Below are positions 1-11,083 of a stretch of DNA of 64,000 bases, piece by piece (position 1 is the first letter of the stretch; each line of letters opens with the position of its first letter). The notes under the pieces were generated by a model. It did not search any database. It saw nothing but the letters and a program-made list of their open reading frames with translations, and was not told the origin of the DNA. This stretch comes from Mycolicibacter algericus DSM 45454. GTDB taxonomy: Bacteria > Actinomycetota > Actinomycetes > Mycobacteriales > Mycobacteriaceae. Both the position numbers and the translations under genes were made by a program. The stretch lies in the NCBI RefSeq assembly GCF_002086455.1, contig NZ_MVHC01000002.1, forward strand, positions 1 through 64,000, given 5' to 3'.

Positions 1-7
1 GGGACCA

Positions 8-541
8 TTAACGGGATGTCGAACGCGGATTCGTACGGCCGGCCCGCGGCGGCGGGGGCGGCGGCACGGTGGTGGTCGGGATGCTGGTTTTGGTGATCTC
101 GTCCTGCACCGGCGGCTGCGACACGGTGGTGCTGGTCGTGGCAGGAGTGGCCAGGTCGTGCGTTTCGGTGCGGGCGAACAACAGTGCCACCGACACCACC
201 AGGGAGATCGCGGCGATGATCACGGTGACCCCGACCACCCAGGGCCAGCGCGGCGTCTTGGCGTGCGGGTCCGGCTCGTCGGGCGCGTTGTAGTTGTCGT
301 AGTCGTACAACCGCGGGTCGGCCGGCACGTAAGGGCCGCTCAGGAATTGCTCGGACTCCGGCGCCGAATAAGCCTGCGAGTACGCCGTGTTGTCGGGGGT
401 GGCCGCAACATCGTCGATCGCCGGGATGTCCCTGCCGCCGACCGCGCCCGGGACCGCTTCCGGAGCCGGTTCAGCGACCGGCTGACCGTTGCCGGGGACG
501 TCGTCTCCAGAGCCCGACTCCGGGGGATTCGGCCCGCTCAT
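8..541 (-). CDS. mmpS3: MmpS3-like membrane protein, apparently lacking its C-terminal domain
   Basis: Resembles the MmpS3 family by position (downstream of ctaC-ctaF) and N-terminus: starts MSGPNPP, carries an AYSAPESE segment and a GPYVPADPRLYDYD segment, then one membrane helix at about residues 100-122. After the helix comes a Thr/Pro-rich linker ending in a run of prolines. As I remember the family, MmpS3 is close to 300 residues and continues into an extracytoplasmic beta-rich MmpS domain. Here the frame stops at residue 177, just after the proline run, in a short basic tail. Both other frames on this strand stay open to the window edge, so a frameshift in the GC-rich proline tract, a sequencing error or a truly short protein are all possible. 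The role of MmpS3 is poorly defined. Confidence 0.75.
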   Translation of the reverse strand: MSGPNPPESGSGDDVPGNGQPVAEPAPEAVPGAVGGRDIPAIDDVAATPDNTAYSQAYSAPESEQFLSGPYVPADPRLYDYDNYNAPDEPDPHAKTPRWPWVVGVTVIIAAISLVVSVALLFARTETHDLATPATTSTTVSQPPVQDEITKTSIPTTTVPPPPPPRAGRTNPRSTSR

Positions 542-673
542 TCCCGCCTATCCTGTTCCAACCTGTGCGCCCACCCGCGCGCCACCCACCGCGGTCGAAT
601 TCGACCGCCGGTGGTCATTGTGCACCGGCAACCCTACCCAAACGGGTCGACACGGCGGCGCGTGCGGACCGGC

Positions 674-1093
674 TCAGTGTTTCTCGGGGCCGATGTAGTA
701 CTCGAAGACCAGCCCGGCCACGCTCGATATCACCAGCACCACGCCGGCGGTGATCAGCCACGGCAGCCACAACGCGATCCCGACGGCGGCCACCGATCCG
801 GACAGTGCGATCAAAATCGGCCACCAGCTGTGGGGGCTGAAGAAACCCAACTCCCCGGCGCCGTCACTGATCTCGGCCGCTTCGTAGTCCTCGGGACGGG
901 TGTCGAGCCGGCGAGCAACGAACCGGAAGAAGGTGGCCACGATCAGCGCCATCACCCCGGTCAGGATCAGCGCCGTGCTACCGGCCCACTCCACGCCACC
1001 GGTGGCGAACAACGACGTCAGTGCGGCGTAGACCACACCGACGACCACGAAGAAGGTGGCCACGAACTCGAACAGCCTGGATTCGATGCGCAT
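674..1093 (-). CDS. ctaF: Cytochrome c oxidase subunit IV, actinobacterial type (CtaF)
   Basis: Small integral membrane subunit of the actinobacterial aa3 cytochrome oxidase that joins the bc1-aa3 supercomplex. The 139-residue length equals that I recall for CtaF. Starts [10 protein letters not shown] and has four hydrophobic helices at about residues 7-29, 36-60, 90-107 and 111-133, with a soluble loop ([10 protein letters not shown], then [13 protein letters not shown]) between helices 2 and 3. It begins 9 bp after the stop of ctaC on the same strand, so the two are very probably co-transcribed. The assignment rests on length, the [10 protein letters not shown] motif and the ctaC neighbour. 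Confidence 0.95.
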   Translation of the reverse strand: MRIESRLFEFVATFFVVVGVVYAALTSLFATGGVEWAGSTALILTGVMALIVATFFRFVARRLDTRPEDYEAAEISDGAGELGFFSPHSWWPILIALSGSVAAVGIALWLPWLITAGVVLVISSVAGLVFEYYIGPEKH

Positions 1094-1102
1094 GGATCGT
1101 CC

Positions 1103-2182
1103 CTACTTGTCGCTGGCTTGCGGGGCCAGCAGGCCGCGCCGGCTATCGAACGGTTGCGTGGTGACGGCCAACGGCTCCTGGTTGATCGCCTCGAGCGCCT
1201 CGGCGTTGCTCTTCCCGGCGATGCGCTGGCCGAGGTAGGCCTTGAAGTCGTTGGGCGAGACCACCCGGACCTCGAAGTTCATCATCGCGTGGTACGTGCC
1301 GCACATCTCGGCGCAGTGACCGACGAACGCCCCTTCCTTCTGGATCTCGGAGACCTGGAAGGTGTTCACCTGGTTGTTGCGCTCGGGCCAGGCGATCACG
1401 TCACGCTTGAACAGGAACTCCGGCACCCAGAACGAGTGGATGACATCGGCGGAGTTCAGCACGAACTCGATGCGCTTGCCGCTGGGCACCACCAGCACCG
1501 GCACCTCGTTCGTGGTGCCGAGTGTCTCGACCTTGTCGAAGTTGAGGTAACTGCGGTCCTCGGTGTTGCGGCCACGGATCGGCCCGACCAGCTCCTCGCC
1601 GTGCTCGTCGACGCCTTCCGGCTTGGAGATCAGCGCGTCCTTACGCTGCTGGTCCGCGCCTTCGTAGCTCAACGTGCCGTCGCGGAAGTCGACCTTCTGG
1701 TAGCCGAATTTCCAGTTCCACTGGAACGCGGTGACGTTGACGACCACCTCGGGGTCGGGTTCGTGGTGCAGCATCTTCTCCTGCACGACGACGGTGAAGT
1801 AGAAGATCACCGCGATCGCCAGGAACGGCAGCACGGTCAGCCCGAGTTCCAGCGGCATGTTGTAGCCGAACTGGCGCGGCAGTTCGGTGTCGGTCGCCTT
1901 CTTGCGGTGGAAGAACGCCGACCAGAAGATCATTACCCAGACCATCCCGCCGATCACCACCGAGGCGATGACCATGCCCAGCCACAGCTTGTAGTTGGCC
2001 TCGGCCTCGGGCGTGATGCCCTTAGGCCAGCCGAAGCCGACCACGTCGGTCCAGTCGAAGCTGCAGCCGCTGAGTGTCACCGCCAGTAGCCCGAGTACGC
2101 CGGCTCCCGCCAGCGGCCGAAGCAGACGGCTGAGCACAACGCCCTGCCCGCGACGTGTCACGTTGGTGCCTCCTCGAGTCAC
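1103..2182 (-). CDS. ctaC: Cytochrome c oxidase subunit II (CtaC), CuA lipoprotein
   Basis: Subunit II of the aa3 terminal oxidase, which receives electrons from cytochrome c at the CuA site on the outer face of the membrane. 359 residues. An N-terminal signal ends in a lipobox with Cys40 (VTLSGC), followed by two transmembrane helices (about residues 70-95 and 112-135). The CuA ligands are visible in [13 protein letters not shown] near residue 285, and an upstream [12 protein letters not shown] strand supplies the other His. The start used gives a long basic leader; a GTG a few codons downstream is an alternative. First gene of a ctaC-ctaF-mmpS3 run, divergent from asnB across a 171-bp gap. 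Confidence 0.97.
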   Translation of the reverse strand: MTRGGTNVTRRGQGVVLSRLLRPLAGAGVLGLLAVTLSGCSFDWTDVVGFGWPKGITPEAEANYKLWLGMVIASVVIGGMVWVMIFWSAFFHRKKATDTELPRQFGYNMPLELGLTVLPFLAIAVIFYFTVVVQEKMLHHEPDPEVVVNVTAFQWNWKFGYQKVDFRDGTLSYEGADQQRKDALISKPEGVDEHGEELVGPIRGRNTEDRSYLNFDKVETLGTTNEVPVLVVPSGKRIEFVLNSADVIHSFWVPEFLFKRDVIAWPERNNQVNTFQVSEIQKEGAFVGHCAEMCGTYHAMMNFEVRVVSPNDFKAYLGQRIAGKSNAEALEAINQEPLAVTTQPFDSRRGLLAPQASDK

Positions 2183-2353
2183 AGACCGGGCCGGCCAAAA
2201 CCGGCGGAGCAGTCGAATACTACGCAGCGTAGACCACCCGAGTCACCCCGGTTCGGCTGACCTGCCGGTTGGCCGGTCCGGTCGGGCCCACCACCGGGCC
2301 TGGGCAGGCCTACGCGGTCTGAGACCGATCCCGGTGCGGCATACTGAGACCCG

Positions 2354-4333
2354 ATGTGTGGACTGCTGGCCTTCGTGCGTGCCCCGGCCGGCACCGCCGA
2401 CCCCGCCGCGGCGGATTCGGGCGACCGCACCGACATTGTCGCCACGGTCGAACGGGCGGCGCACCTGATGCGCCATCGGGGGCCCGACGAACTGGGCACC
2501 TGGACCGGCGACGGCGTCGCCCTGGGCTTCAACCGGTTGTCGATCATCGACATCGAGCATTCGCATCAGCCGTTGCGCTGGGGGCCCGCTGAACAGGCCG
2601 ACCGCTACGTACTGGTGTTCAACGGGGAGATCTACAACTACCTCGAGCTGCGTGAGGAGTTGGCCGCAACCCACGGCGCCGTCTTCCACACCGACGGTGA
2701 CGGGGAGGCGATCGTCGCCGGCTACCACTACTGGGGCACCGACGTGCTGCCGCGGCTGCGCGGCATGTTCGCCTTCGCACTGTGGGACACCGTGCGCGGC
2801 GAACTGTTCTGTGCTCGCGACCCGTTCGGGATCAAGCCGCTGTTCATGGCCAGCGGGCCGGGCGGCACCGCGGTGGGCAGCGAGAAGAAGTCGCTGCTCG
2901 ACATGGCCGCCCTGGTGGGCTTCGACGTCGGCGATGCCGGCATCGACAGGCGGGCGCTGCAGCACTACACCGTGCTGCAGTACGTGCCCGAACCCGAAAC
3001 ACTGCACCGCGGGGTGCGGCGGCTGGAGTCGGGCTGCTGGGCGCGGATCAGCCCGGACCGGCCGGTCCCGGAGATCACCCGCTACTTCAAGCCCCGATTC
3101 GACGCCACCCCGATCAGCCGCGACACCGAACAGGCCCGCTACGACGAGATCACCGCGGTGCTGGAGGACTCGGTCGCCAAGCACATGCGGGCCGACGTCA
3201 CGGTGGGCGCGTTCCTCTCCGGCGGGATCGATTCCACTGCGATCGCCGCGTTGGCGATGCGCCACAACCCGAAGCTGATCACGTTCACCACCGGGTTCGA
3301 GCGGGAGGGCTTCTCCGAGATCGACGTCGCCGCGGCGTCCGCCGAGGCGATCGGCGCCAGGCATGTGGTCAAGGTGGTCAGCCCGGCGGAATTCGTCGCC
3401 GCCCTGCCCGAGATCGTCTGGTACCTCGACGACCCGGTCGCCGACCCGGCCCTGGTCCCGCTGTACTTCATCGCCGCCGAGGCCCGCAAGCACGTCAAGG
3501 TGGTGCTCTCCGGCGAGGGTGCCGACGAATTGTTCGGCGGCTACACCATCTACCGCGAGCCGCTGTCGCTGCGGCCGTTCAACTACCTGCCGGCACCGGT
3601 ACGCCGGTCGATGGGCAAGGTGTCCAAGCCGCTTCCGGACGGGATGCGCGGCAAGAGCCTGCTGCACCGCGGGTCGCTGACGCTCGAGGAGCGCTACTAC
3701 GGCAACGCCCGTAGCTTCTCCGACGAGCAGCTGCGCGCGGTATTGCCCGGCTTCTCCCCCGAGTGGACGCACACCGATGTGACCGCGCCGCTGTATGCCG
3801 AATCAGCGGGCTGGGATCCGGTGGCCCGGATGCAGCACATCGACCTGTTCACCTGGCTGCGCGGCGACATCCTGGTCAAGGCGGACAAGATGACCATGGC
3901 CAACTCACTGGAGTTGCGGGTGCCGTTCCTGGACCCGGAGGTGTTCGCGGTCGCCTCCCGGCTGCCGGCGTCGGCCAAGATCACCCGCACCACCACCAAG
4001 TACGCGCTGCGCCGTGCGCTGGAGCCGATCATCCCCGCGCACGTGCTGCATCGGCCCAAGCTCGGTTTCCCGGTGCCGCTGCGGCACTGGCTGCGCGCCG
4101 GTGAACTGCTGGAGTGGGCCTACGCCACCGTCGATGGCGCCGCCGCCACTTCCGCTGCCCAGCTGATCGACGTCGCCGCGGTGCGCACCATGCTCGACGA
4201 GCACCGGGCCGGCACCGCCGATCACAGCCGGCGGCTGTGGACCATGCTGATCTTCCTGCTCTGGCACGCCATCTTCGTCGAGCATTCGGTGGTCCCGCAG
4301 ATCAGCGAGCCGACGTACCCGGTACAGCTGTAA
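2354..4333 (+). CDS. asnB: Asparagine synthetase, glutamine-hydrolysing
   Basis: Makes asparagine (or amidates a related carboxylate) from aspartate, ATP and glutamine. 659 residues, usual for actinobacterial AsnB. The start is fixed by the MCG N-terminus: Cys2 is the class II amidotransferase nucleophile after Met removal. The glutaminase domain covers about residues 2-200 (RHRGPDE, FNGEIYNY, GDGEAIV motifs). The synthetase domain carries the PP-loop LSGGIDST near residue 290 and VLSGEGADELFGGY near 390. Transcribed alone, divergent from ctaC. In mycobacteria, AsnB has been linked to cell-wall amidation and intrinsic drug tolerance; that is family knowledge, not visible here. Confidence 0.97.
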   Translation: MCGLLAFVRAPAGTADPAAADSGDRTDIVATVERAAHLMRHRGPDELGTWTGDGVALGFNRLSIIDIEHSHQPLRWGPAEQADRYVLVFNGEIYNYLELREELAATHGAVFHTDGDGEAIVAGYHYWGTDVLPRLRGMFAFALWDTVRGELFCARDPFGIKPLFMASGPGGTAVGSEKKSLLDMAALVGFDVGDAGIDRRALQHYTVLQYVPEPETLHRGVRRLESGCWARISPDRPVPEITRYFKPRFDATPISRDTEQARYDEITAVLEDSVAKHMRADVTVGAFLSGGIDSTAIAALAMRHNPKLITFTTGFEREGFSEIDVAAASAEAIGARHVVKVVSPAEFVAALPEIVWYLDDPVADPALVPLYFIAAEARKHVKVVLSGEGADELFGGYTIYREPLSLRPFNYLPAPVRRSMGKVSKPLPDGMRGKSLLHRGSLTLEERYYGNARSFSDEQLRAVLPGFSPEWTHTDVTAPLYAESAGWDPVARMQHIDLFTWLRGDILVKADKMTMANSLELRVPFLDPEVFAVASRLPASAKITRTTTKYALRRALEPIIPAHVLHRPKLGFPVPLRHWLRAGELLEWAYATVDGAAATSAAQLIDVAAVRTMLDEHRAGTADHSRRLWTMLIFLLWHAIFVEHSVVPQISEPTYPVQL

Positions 4334-4377
4334 GGCGCGAACAGCGGATTCGGGCGCTTTCGTGACTGCTCGGCGGG

Positions 4378-5355
<978 letters not shown>

Positions 5356-5474
5356 CTATCCCCCTCGTGTTGCCAATGTGGACCTGAATGTGGGTTCCCA
5401 CGGTAGCGGCCGGTGCAACCCGGTTCGTCGCCGGGCAGCGCCTAGCCGTCAGGCCGAGGGGCGGTTGCCGATGG

Positions 5475-5831
5475 TCAGTTGAATGAGTCGCCGCACGAGC
5501 ACGAGCCGCCCGCGTTGGGGTTCTCGATGGTGAAACCCTGCTTGTCGATCTGGTCGGCGTAGCCGATCTCCGCACCCTGCAGGTACGGGGCGCTCATCCG
5601 GTCGACGGCCAGCTTGACCCCGTTGAAGTCGGTGATCACGTCACCGTCGAGGGTGCGGTCGTCGAAGAACAGGTTGTAGCGCAGGCCCGCGCAGCCGCCC
5701 GGTTGAACCGAGATGCGCAGGGTCAGGTCGTCACGGCCTTCCTGGGCCAGCAGCGACTTCACCTTGGCCGCGGCTTCGTCGGTCAAGACCACGCCCTGAG
5801 ACTCGGTGGTCGACTGGTCCTGAACAGTCAT
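5475..5831 (-). CDS. erpA: A-type iron-sulfur cluster carrier (HesB/IscA/ErpA family)
   Basis: 118-residue A-type carrier that accepts Fe-S clusters and passes them to apo-proteins. Three ligand cysteines are visible: one in PGGCAGLRYNL near residue 46 and two in the C-terminal GSCSCGDSFN. Length and motif spacing match the family. It lies upstream of adenosine kinase on the same strand with a 122-bp gap. Lipoyl synthase (LipA), which needs Fe-S clusters, is encoded elsewhere in this window. Specialisation as ErpA rather than IscA or SufA cannot be decided from sequence alone. Confidence 0.92.
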   Translation of the reverse strand: MTVQDQSTTESQGVVLTDEAAAKVKSLLAQEGRDDLTLRISVQPGGCAGLRYNLFFDDRTLDGDVITDFNGVKLAVDRMSAPYLQGAEIGYADQIDKQGFTIENPNAGGSCSCGDSFN

Positions 5832-5927
5832 TGCGTCTCCCTAACTGCGGTTGATTCGGGGCGGGCTCGCCTCGACTCGAAGCATTCAAGCCCACCGTCA
5901 CAACGATACCGTGCGCCGAGGTGTTCC

Positions 5928-7079
5928 CTACTGAGCTGCCGGATCGGGGGAACCCGCCGGTCGGCTACCGATCTGCGCCGCAAGCACCGTGGTCAGCCCG
6001 ATCAGCTGGTTGGCGGCGTCGACCAGCGCCAGGCCCACCGAGCCGGCGTGGTCGGCGATCGCGCGGGCGGCCACCACGCCGGCCGACCGCAGCGCCGGCT
6101 CGTCCAGGTCGATCTGCCCGGCAAGTACCAGCACCGGCAGCTGCCGGGTCCGGGCCGCGGCGCACAGCGACCCGATGACCTTGCCGTGCAGGGACTGCTG
6201 GTCGAACCGGCCCTCGCCGGTGACCAGGACGTCGGCATCGGCGAGGGCGGCCGCCAAATCGGTGTGGCGCGCCACGATAGCGGCGCCCGATTCGGCGACG
6301 CCGCCCAGTGCCAGCAGGGCGGCGCCGATCCCGCCGGCGGCCCCGGCCCCGGAAGCGGCACTGACCTGCCGGCCGGCGGCGCCGTCGAGTTCGGCCGCCC
6401 AGGCGGTCAGCCGGGTTTCGAGTACAGCGACCGTGGCAGCGTCAGCGCCCTTCTGCGGTCCGAACACCCGTGCCGCGCCCCACGGGCCCAGCAGCGGGTA
6501 TTCGACGTCGCAGGCCGCAATCAGCTCGACATCGGCGAGCCGCCGCCTGGCGGCGGTCAAGCCGCCCAGTTCCTCGACCATGCCCTTTCCGCCGTCGGTA
6601 CTGGCGCTTCCCCCGAGCCCCACGACGATGCGCCGGGCCCCGGCGTTCAGTGCCGCGTCGATGAGGTGCCCCACCCCGGCGCTGTGTGCCGCCAGTGCAG
6701 TCCGCGGCGACGGTGACCCGTCCAGCAGCGCCAACCCGCAGGCCTGGGCACATTCCAGGTAGGCCGTCTCGGCTGCCGCGTCCCAGAACCATTCCGCCTC
6801 GACCGGTGTGTCCAACGGCCCGCTGACCCGACACCGCTGCACCGTGCCCGAACCGGCCTCGCCCAGCCCGGCTGCCAGCACCGCGACGAAACCCGGCCCG
6901 CCGTCGGATTGCGGGGCGATCGCCAACCGGTCGTGGGGGCGGCTGCGGTGCCACCCGGTCGAGATCGCGGCGGCGGCCTGCACCGCGGTCAGGCTCTCGC
7001 CGTAACAGTCCGGTGCGATCAGCACCCGCAGCCCCGCCGCCCCCGCCGAGGAGGCACCGGCACCAGGGTGGTCAGCCAT
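5928..7079 (-). CDS. Glycerate kinase
   Basis: 383 residues from the ATG giving [11 protein letters not shown]; the open frame runs further upstream but that part is antisense to the next gene. Belongs to the type I glycerate kinase family, which phosphorylates D-glycerate. Motifs seen: [17 protein letters not shown] at the N-terminus (family APDSFK-type motif, here with CYGES), [17 protein letters not shown] in the middle and [18 protein letters not shown] near residue 285. Divergent from the DUF3043 gene, with starts 60 bp apart. Corresponds in position to Rv2205c. The Ala/Pro-rich C-terminal end (AGSPDPAAQ) is probably unstructured. Confidence 0.9.
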   Translation of the reverse strand: MADHPGAGASSAGAAGLRVLIAPDCYGESLTAVQAAAAISTGWHRSRPHDRLAIAPQSDGGPGFVAVLAAGLGEAGSGTVQRCRVSGPLDTPVEAEWFWDAAAETAYLECAQACGLALLDGSPSPRTALAAHSAGVGHLIDAALNAGARRIVVGLGGSASTDGGKGMVEELGGLTAARRRLADVELIAACDVEYPLLGPWGAARVFGPQKGADAATVAVLETRLTAWAAELDGAAGRQVSAASGAGAAGGIGAALLALGGVAESGAAIVARHTDLAAALADADVLVTGEGRFDQQSLHGKVIGSLCAAARTRQLPVLVLAGQIDLDEPALRSAGVVAARAIADHAGSVGLALVDAANQLIGLTTVLAAQIGSRPAGSPDPAAQ

Positions 7080-7139
7080 ACCGGCAGGGTATAGAGCCAC
7101 ATCGGCGACCGGGAACAGCGGCCAAGTAATCTGGCGGGC

Positions 7140-7826
7140 GTGAAGCTGCCGGGACGCAGGAAAGACGAAGCGGGGTCCGCCGGCTCCGCTGACTCCGCCG
7201 GCGGTGCCGTCGACCTCGACGGCACCGAATCCAAGGCTGCTGCTCGGTCCGGCCTCACCGCGCCCAAGGGCCGGCCCACGCCCAAGCGCGATGCGCGCGC
7301 TCGGCGTCGCGGACCGGTGGCGCCGGCTCCGATGACCGCCGCGGAGGCCCGGGCCCGGCGCAAGAGCCTGGCCGGACCGAAGCTCAGCAAGGAAGAGCGA
7401 CGCGTCGCGAAGGCACAACGGCGCGAGCGGATGGCGCAGCGCCGGGAGCGGATGCTCGCCGGTGACGAGTCGGCCCTGCTCGAGCGTGATCGCGGCCCGG
7501 TGCGCCGCTACGTCCGGGACATCGTCGACGCCCGCTACAACCTGCTCGGGCTGTTCATGCCGGTGGCGTTGGGATTGATGTTCGTGATGATCGCCGTCCC
7601 GCAGGTCCAGTACTACATCTCGCCGGCGATGATGCTGCTGATGATCCTGATGGCCGTCGACGGCGTCCTGCTGGCGCGCAAGGTCGGCAGACTGGTCGAC
7701 ACCAAGTACCCCGACAACACCGAAGCCCGCTGGAAGCTGGGCATCTACGCCGCCAGCAGGGCATCCACGCTGCGCCGGATGCGGGCACCGCGCCCGCAGG
7801 TGCGGCGCGGCGAACGCCTGGACTGA
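7140..7826 (+). CDS. DUF3043 membrane protein
   Basis: 228 residues from a GTG start. The N-terminal ~120 residues are highly charged and rich in Lys/Arg/Ala ([22 protein letters not shown]), probably cytosolic and coiled. Two hydrophobic helices follow at about residues 134-152 and 158-176, then a short basic tail. The domain order and the [12 protein letters not shown] segment match the actinobacterial DUF3043 family (Rv2206 in position). No function is established for the family. It sits immediately upstream of cobT (22-bp gap) and could be co-transcribed. Confidence 0.85.
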   Translation: MKLPGRRKDEAGSAGSADSAGGAVDLDGTESKAAARSGLTAPKGRPTPKRDARARRRGPVAPAPMTAAEARARRKSLAGPKLSKEERRVAKAQRRERMAQRRERMLAGDESALLERDRGPVRRYVRDIVDARYNLLGLFMPVALGLMFVMIAVPQVQYYISPAMMLLMILMAVDGVLLARKVGRLVDTKYPDNTEARWKLGIYAASRASTLRRMRAPRPQVRRGERLD

Positions 7827-7848
7827 GTTCGGCTCGGGGCCGTCAGCT

Positions 7849-8916
7849 TTGGATCTGCAGGAATTCCCGCCGGTATGCCCGCCCGATGCGTCGGCGGCTG
7901 CCGCCGCCCGGGCACGGCAGGACTCGCTGACCAAACCACCCGGCTCTCTGGGCCGCCTCGAGGAGCTTTCAGTGTGGGCGGCCGCCTGTCAAGGCCGTTG
8001 CCCGCCTAAGCAATTCGACCGAGTTCGGGTGGTGGTGTTCGCCGGTGATCATGGCGTGACCCGAGAACGGGTGTCCGCTTACCCGGCGGAGGTGACGGCG
8101 CAGATGGCAGCCAACATCGACCGCGGTGGCGCCGCGATCAACGCGCTGGCCGACGTGTCCGGCGCCGGCGTGCGGGTGGTGGACATGGCCGTCAACAGTG
8201 AGGTCTCCGACTCGCTCAGCGCCCACAAGGTGCGCCGCGGCAGCGGTGACATCTCCACCGAGGACGCCCTGACCGCCGAGCAGACCGTGGCCGCGGTGGA
8301 TGCGGGCCGCCGGATCGCCGACGCCGAAATCGACGCCGGTGCCGACCTGCTCATTCCCGGCGACATGGGGATCGGGAACACCACTGTCGCAGCAACTTTG
8401 GTCGCCGCAGTGACCGGTGCCGAGCCGGTGGCGGCGGTCGGCCCCGGGACCGGTATCGATGACGCCGGCTGGGTGCGCAAGACCGCTGTGGTGCGCGACG
8501 CGCTGTTCCGGGCGCGCGGGGTGTCGGACCCGTGGGAGCTGTTGCGCTGCTGCGGCGGGGCCGACTTGGCCGCGCTGGCGGGTTTCTGCGCCCAGGCGGC
8601 CGTCCGGCGCACACCGGTCCTGCTCGACGGTCTGGCGTCGACCGCCGCCGCCCTGGTAGCCGAGCGACTGGCTCCCGGCGCCCGGGCGTGGTGGCAGGCC
8701 GGCCATCGCTCGCCCGAGCCGGCCCACGCGTTGGCGTGCGCGGCGCTGCAGCTGGAGCCGATCCTCGACTTGCGGATGCGGTTGGGTGAAGGCACCGGCG
8801 CCGCGGTGGCGCTGCCGGTACTGCGGGCGGCGGTGGCCGCGCTGGCGTCGATGTCCACCTTCGCCGAAGCCGGCGTCTCCGGCCCCGCCGCAGCGACGGC
8901 CGAGGCCGACCGGTGA
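7849..8916 (+). CDS. cobT: Nicotinate-nucleotide--dimethylbenzimidazole phosphoribosyltransferase
   Basis: Activates the lower ligand base for cobalamin by forming alpha-ribazole phosphate. Start taken at TTG ([12 protein letters not shown]); no better ATG or GTG precedes the conserved [19 protein letters not shown] block. Motifs: [29 protein letters not shown] near residue 170 and HRSPEPAH near residue 285. The C-terminal catalytic stretch [12 protein letters not shown] contains the family glutamate. It ends in a 4-bp overlap with cobS, so translation is likely coupled. Upstream pathway genes cobC and cobD, which I expect further along this gene order, are not in this window. Confidence 0.95.
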   Translation: MDLQEFPPVCPPDASAAAAARARQDSLTKPPGSLGRLEELSVWAAACQGRCPPKQFDRVRVVVFAGDHGVTRERVSAYPAEVTAQMAANIDRGGAAINALADVSGAGVRVVDMAVNSEVSDSLSAHKVRRGSGDISTEDALTAEQTVAAVDAGRRIADAEIDAGADLLIPGDMGIGNTTVAATLVAAVTGAEPVAAVGPGTGIDDAGWVRKTAVVRDALFRARGVSDPWELLRCCGGADLAALAGFCAQAAVRRTPVLLDGLASTAAALVAERLAPGARAWWQAGHRSPEPAHALACAALQLEPILDLRMRLGEGTGAAVALPVLRAAVAALASMSTFAEAGVSGPAAATAEADR

Positions 8917-9644
8917 TCCGGTCACTGGCCTCGGCGATCACGTTCGGGACGGCGGCACGGCTGCCCGCCGCCGCCGGTGGCGCGCCGGGACGCGGCACCT
9001 TGACGGCGCTACCGGTGGTCGGGGCCGGCCTGGGGGCGCTGGCGGCGGGCGCGGTCTGGGCCGGCGGCTTCGCGTTCGGTCCCGATAGCGCGTTGACTGG
9101 GCTGCTCGCGGTGGCCGTGCTACTGGCCGCCACCCGCGGGCTGCACATCGACGGGGTGGCCGACACCGCCGACGGGCTGGGCAGCTATCGGCCCGCCGAG
9201 CAGGCACTGCAGGTGATGCGCGACGGCGCGACCGGGCCGTTCGGGGTGGTCGCGGTGGTGCTGGTGGTCGGCCTGCAGGCATCGGCGTTCCCGATGCTGG
9301 ACACTGCGGGCATCGTCGTCGCGGTCTGCGCCGGCCGGGTGGCGGCCGTACTGGCCTGCCTGCGTTCGGTGCCCGCCGCGCCGGGCAGCACGCTGGGCGC
9401 CGCCGTGGCGGGCAGCCAGCCGGTACCGGTGGCGATCGCCTGGGTAGCGGTGCTCGCTGCCGGGTCGACGCTCGCCGGTGCGGCGCCGTGGCACGGGCCG
9501 GTCGCCGTGGCGGTGGCGCTGGTCGGCGCCGCGGTGCTGGTCAGGCACTGTGTCCGCCGCCTGGGCGGTGTCACCGGCGACGTGCTGGGCGCGGCCGTCG
9601 AATGGACGACGGCGCTGGCCGCCGTGCTGCTGGCCGCGTTCTGA
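8913..9644 (+). CDS. cobS: Adenosylcobinamide-GDP ribazoletransferase (cobalamin synthase)
   Basis: Integral membrane enzyme joining adenosylcobinamide-GDP and alpha-ribazole to finish cobalamin. 243 residues, GTG start overlapping the cobT stop by 4 bp (GTGA). The conserved cytoplasmic motif [15 protein letters not shown] near residue 72 and [13 protein letters not shown] near residue 102 identify the family; the rest is a set of about six hydrophobic helices. Forms an operon with cobT and possibly the DUF3043 gene. Confidence 0.95.
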   Translation: MIRSLASAITFGTAARLPAAAGGAPGRGTLTALPVVGAGLGALAAGAVWAGGFAFGPDSALTGLLAVAVLLAATRGLHIDGVADTADGLGSYRPAEQALQVMRDGATGPFGVVAVVLVVGLQASAFPMLDTAGIVVAVCAGRVAAVLACLRSVPAAPGSTLGAAVAGSQPVPVAIAWVAVLAAGSTLAGAAPWHGPVAVAVALVGAAVLVRHCVRRLGGVTGDVLGAAVEWTTALAAVLLAAF

Positions 9645-9777
9645 CCCGGCCGAAAGCATCGAAAACTCTCCGGACTTAGAGATATTTCTCCCCCAAAGTC
9701 ACAGCTCCGAGGTAAGTTTGGAAAAATAGGAACTGTTATTAACATCTTGGCCTTCTCGCGACTCGGGAGGAACGCGG

Positions 9778-9942
9778 ATGCCTCGCCATCATCGCTACAG
9801 CAAAAGAAGCCGAGAATCGCGCAAGGCGATGACCGACGGGGCTGGCGACGCGCCGGACTACCCCGACGCCGAGGACGCCCTGGCCGAGGACTGGCCACCC
9901 GGTCCGGAGGAATCCGACCCCCCGCCCGGCTCGGCGGGTTGA
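9778..9942 (+). CDS. Unrecognised 54-residue protein with basic head and acidic tail
   Basis: An ATG with a strong ribosome binding site (GGGAGG, 7 nt upstream) opens a 54-codon frame. Residues 1-17 are strongly basic (MPRHHRYSKRSRESRKA); residues 19-45 are acidic (DYPDAEDALAEDW), and a Pro-rich end follows. The upstream 130 bp are unusually AT-rich for this chromosome (around 9660-9750), including GTTATTAAC, as expected for a promoter. Codons are mixed at the start and GC-rich later. No homologue recognised. The opposed charges suggest a nucleic-acid or protein-binding small protein, but that is speculation. This gene is the only feature found in the 309 bp between cobS and ilvE. Confidence 0.6.
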   Translation: MPRHHRYSKRSRESRKAMTDGAGDAPDYPDAEDALAEDWPPGPEESDPPPGSAG

Positions 9943-9953
9943 GCCCGGCGGGA

Positions 9954-11060
9954 TCAGTCCAGCCGAGCCATCCAGCCGTGAGTGTCGGCGAAGGTACCGC
10001 GCTGGATGCCGGTCAGCGTGTCCCGCAGCGCCATGGTGACCTCGCCCGGCTCACCGTCGGCGATGGTGAACACCCCGGCCGCGGACTTGACCCTCGACAC
10101 CGGAGTGATGACGGCGGCGGTGCCACAGGCGAAGACCTCGGTGATCTCGCCGGCAGCGGCCTTCTGCTGCCATTCGTCGACATCGATCTTGCGTTCCTGG
10201 ACCGCGAACCCAGCGTCAGCCGCCAACTGCAGCAACGAATCCCGAGTGATTCCGGGCAACAGTGACCCGGACAGCTCCGGCGTGACCAGCCGCGCCGAAC
10301 CGCCGGTGCCGAACACGAAGAACAGGTTCATCCCGCCCATCTCCTCGACGTAGCGCCGCTCGGCCGCGTCCAGCCACACCACTTGATCGCAGCCGTTGTC
10401 GGCGGCCTGCGCCTGGGCGACCAGCGAAGCAGCGTAATTACCGCCGAACTTGGCCGCGCCGGTGCCGCCCGGGCAGGCTCGCACATACTCGGTCGACAAC
10501 CAGACGCTCACCGGCTTGATGCCGCCCTTGAAGTACGCGCCGGCAGGTGAGGCCATCACCAGGCAGCGATACTCATTGGCCGGACGCACGCCCAGTCCCG
10601 GCTCGGTGGCGAAGATGAACGGCCGCAGGTACAGCGACTCCTCTCCCCCGGCGGCCGGCACCCAGGCGGAGTCCACCGCGATCAACTGCCGTAGCGACTC
10701 GATGAACAGTTCGTCGGGAAGTTCCGGGATTGCCAGCCGCCGAGCCGACGCGCGCATCCGGGCGGCGTTGGCCTCCGGCCGGAACGACACGATCGATCCG
10801 TCCGTCCAGCGGTAGGCCTTCAGCCCCTCGAAGACCTCCTGCGCGTAGTGCAGGACGACCGCCGACGGGTCCAGTTCGATCGGCCCGTAGGGCATGACCC
10901 GCGCGTTGTGCCAACCTGCATCGCGGGTGTAGTCGATCGACACCATGTGATCGGTGTGGAACTTGCCGAAACCCGGCTCAGCCAAAATGGTTTCACGTAC
11001 CTCGTCGGGAGTCGGGTTCGCCGTGACCGACACCTGGAACTCGAGGAGGCCGCTTTTCAT
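9954..11060 (-). CDS. ilvE: Branched-chain amino acid aminotransferase
   Basis: PLP enzyme (fold type IV) for the last step of Ile, Leu and Val synthesis. Start chosen at ATG ([10 protein letters not shown]) because it gives 368 residues, the length I recall for Rv2210c; the frame is open further up but without homology. Motifs: [23 protein letters not shown], the PLP-lysine region [17 protein letters not shown] near residue 205, [11 protein letters not shown], and GTAAVITPV near residue 315. It lies 23 bp downstream of gcvT on the same strand, suggesting a gcvT-ilvE operon. Confidence 0.96.
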   Translation of the reverse strand: MKSGLLEFQVSVTANPTPDEVRETILAEPGFGKFHTDHMVSIDYTRDAGWHNARVMPYGPIELDPSAVVLHYAQEVFEGLKAYRWTDGSIVSFRPEANAARMRASARRLAIPELPDELFIESLRQLIAVDSAWVPAAGGEESLYLRPFIFATEPGLGVRPANEYRCLVMASPAGAYFKGGIKPVSVWLSTEYVRACPGGTGAAKFGGNYAASLVAQAQAADNGCDQVVWLDAAERRYVEEMGGMNLFFVFGTGGSARLVTPELSGSLLPGITRDSLLQLAADAGFAVQERKIDVDEWQQKAAAGEITEVFACGTAAVITPVSRVKSAAGVFTIADGEPGEVTMALRDTLTGIQRGTFADTHGWMARLD

Positions 11061-11083
11061 GCAGCGATTGTATAACCGGTGCG

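Noticed and set aside
158..2089. A 643-codon plus-strand frame across ctaC, ctaF and mmpS3
   Set aside because: It is the reverse complement of three well-recognised genes and has arginine/histidine-rich low-complexity composition.
7826..7849. Cobalamin riboswitch upstream of cobT
   Set aside because: The gap is 22 bp, with no B12-box-like sequence, and the gene follows directly behind the DUF3043 gene.
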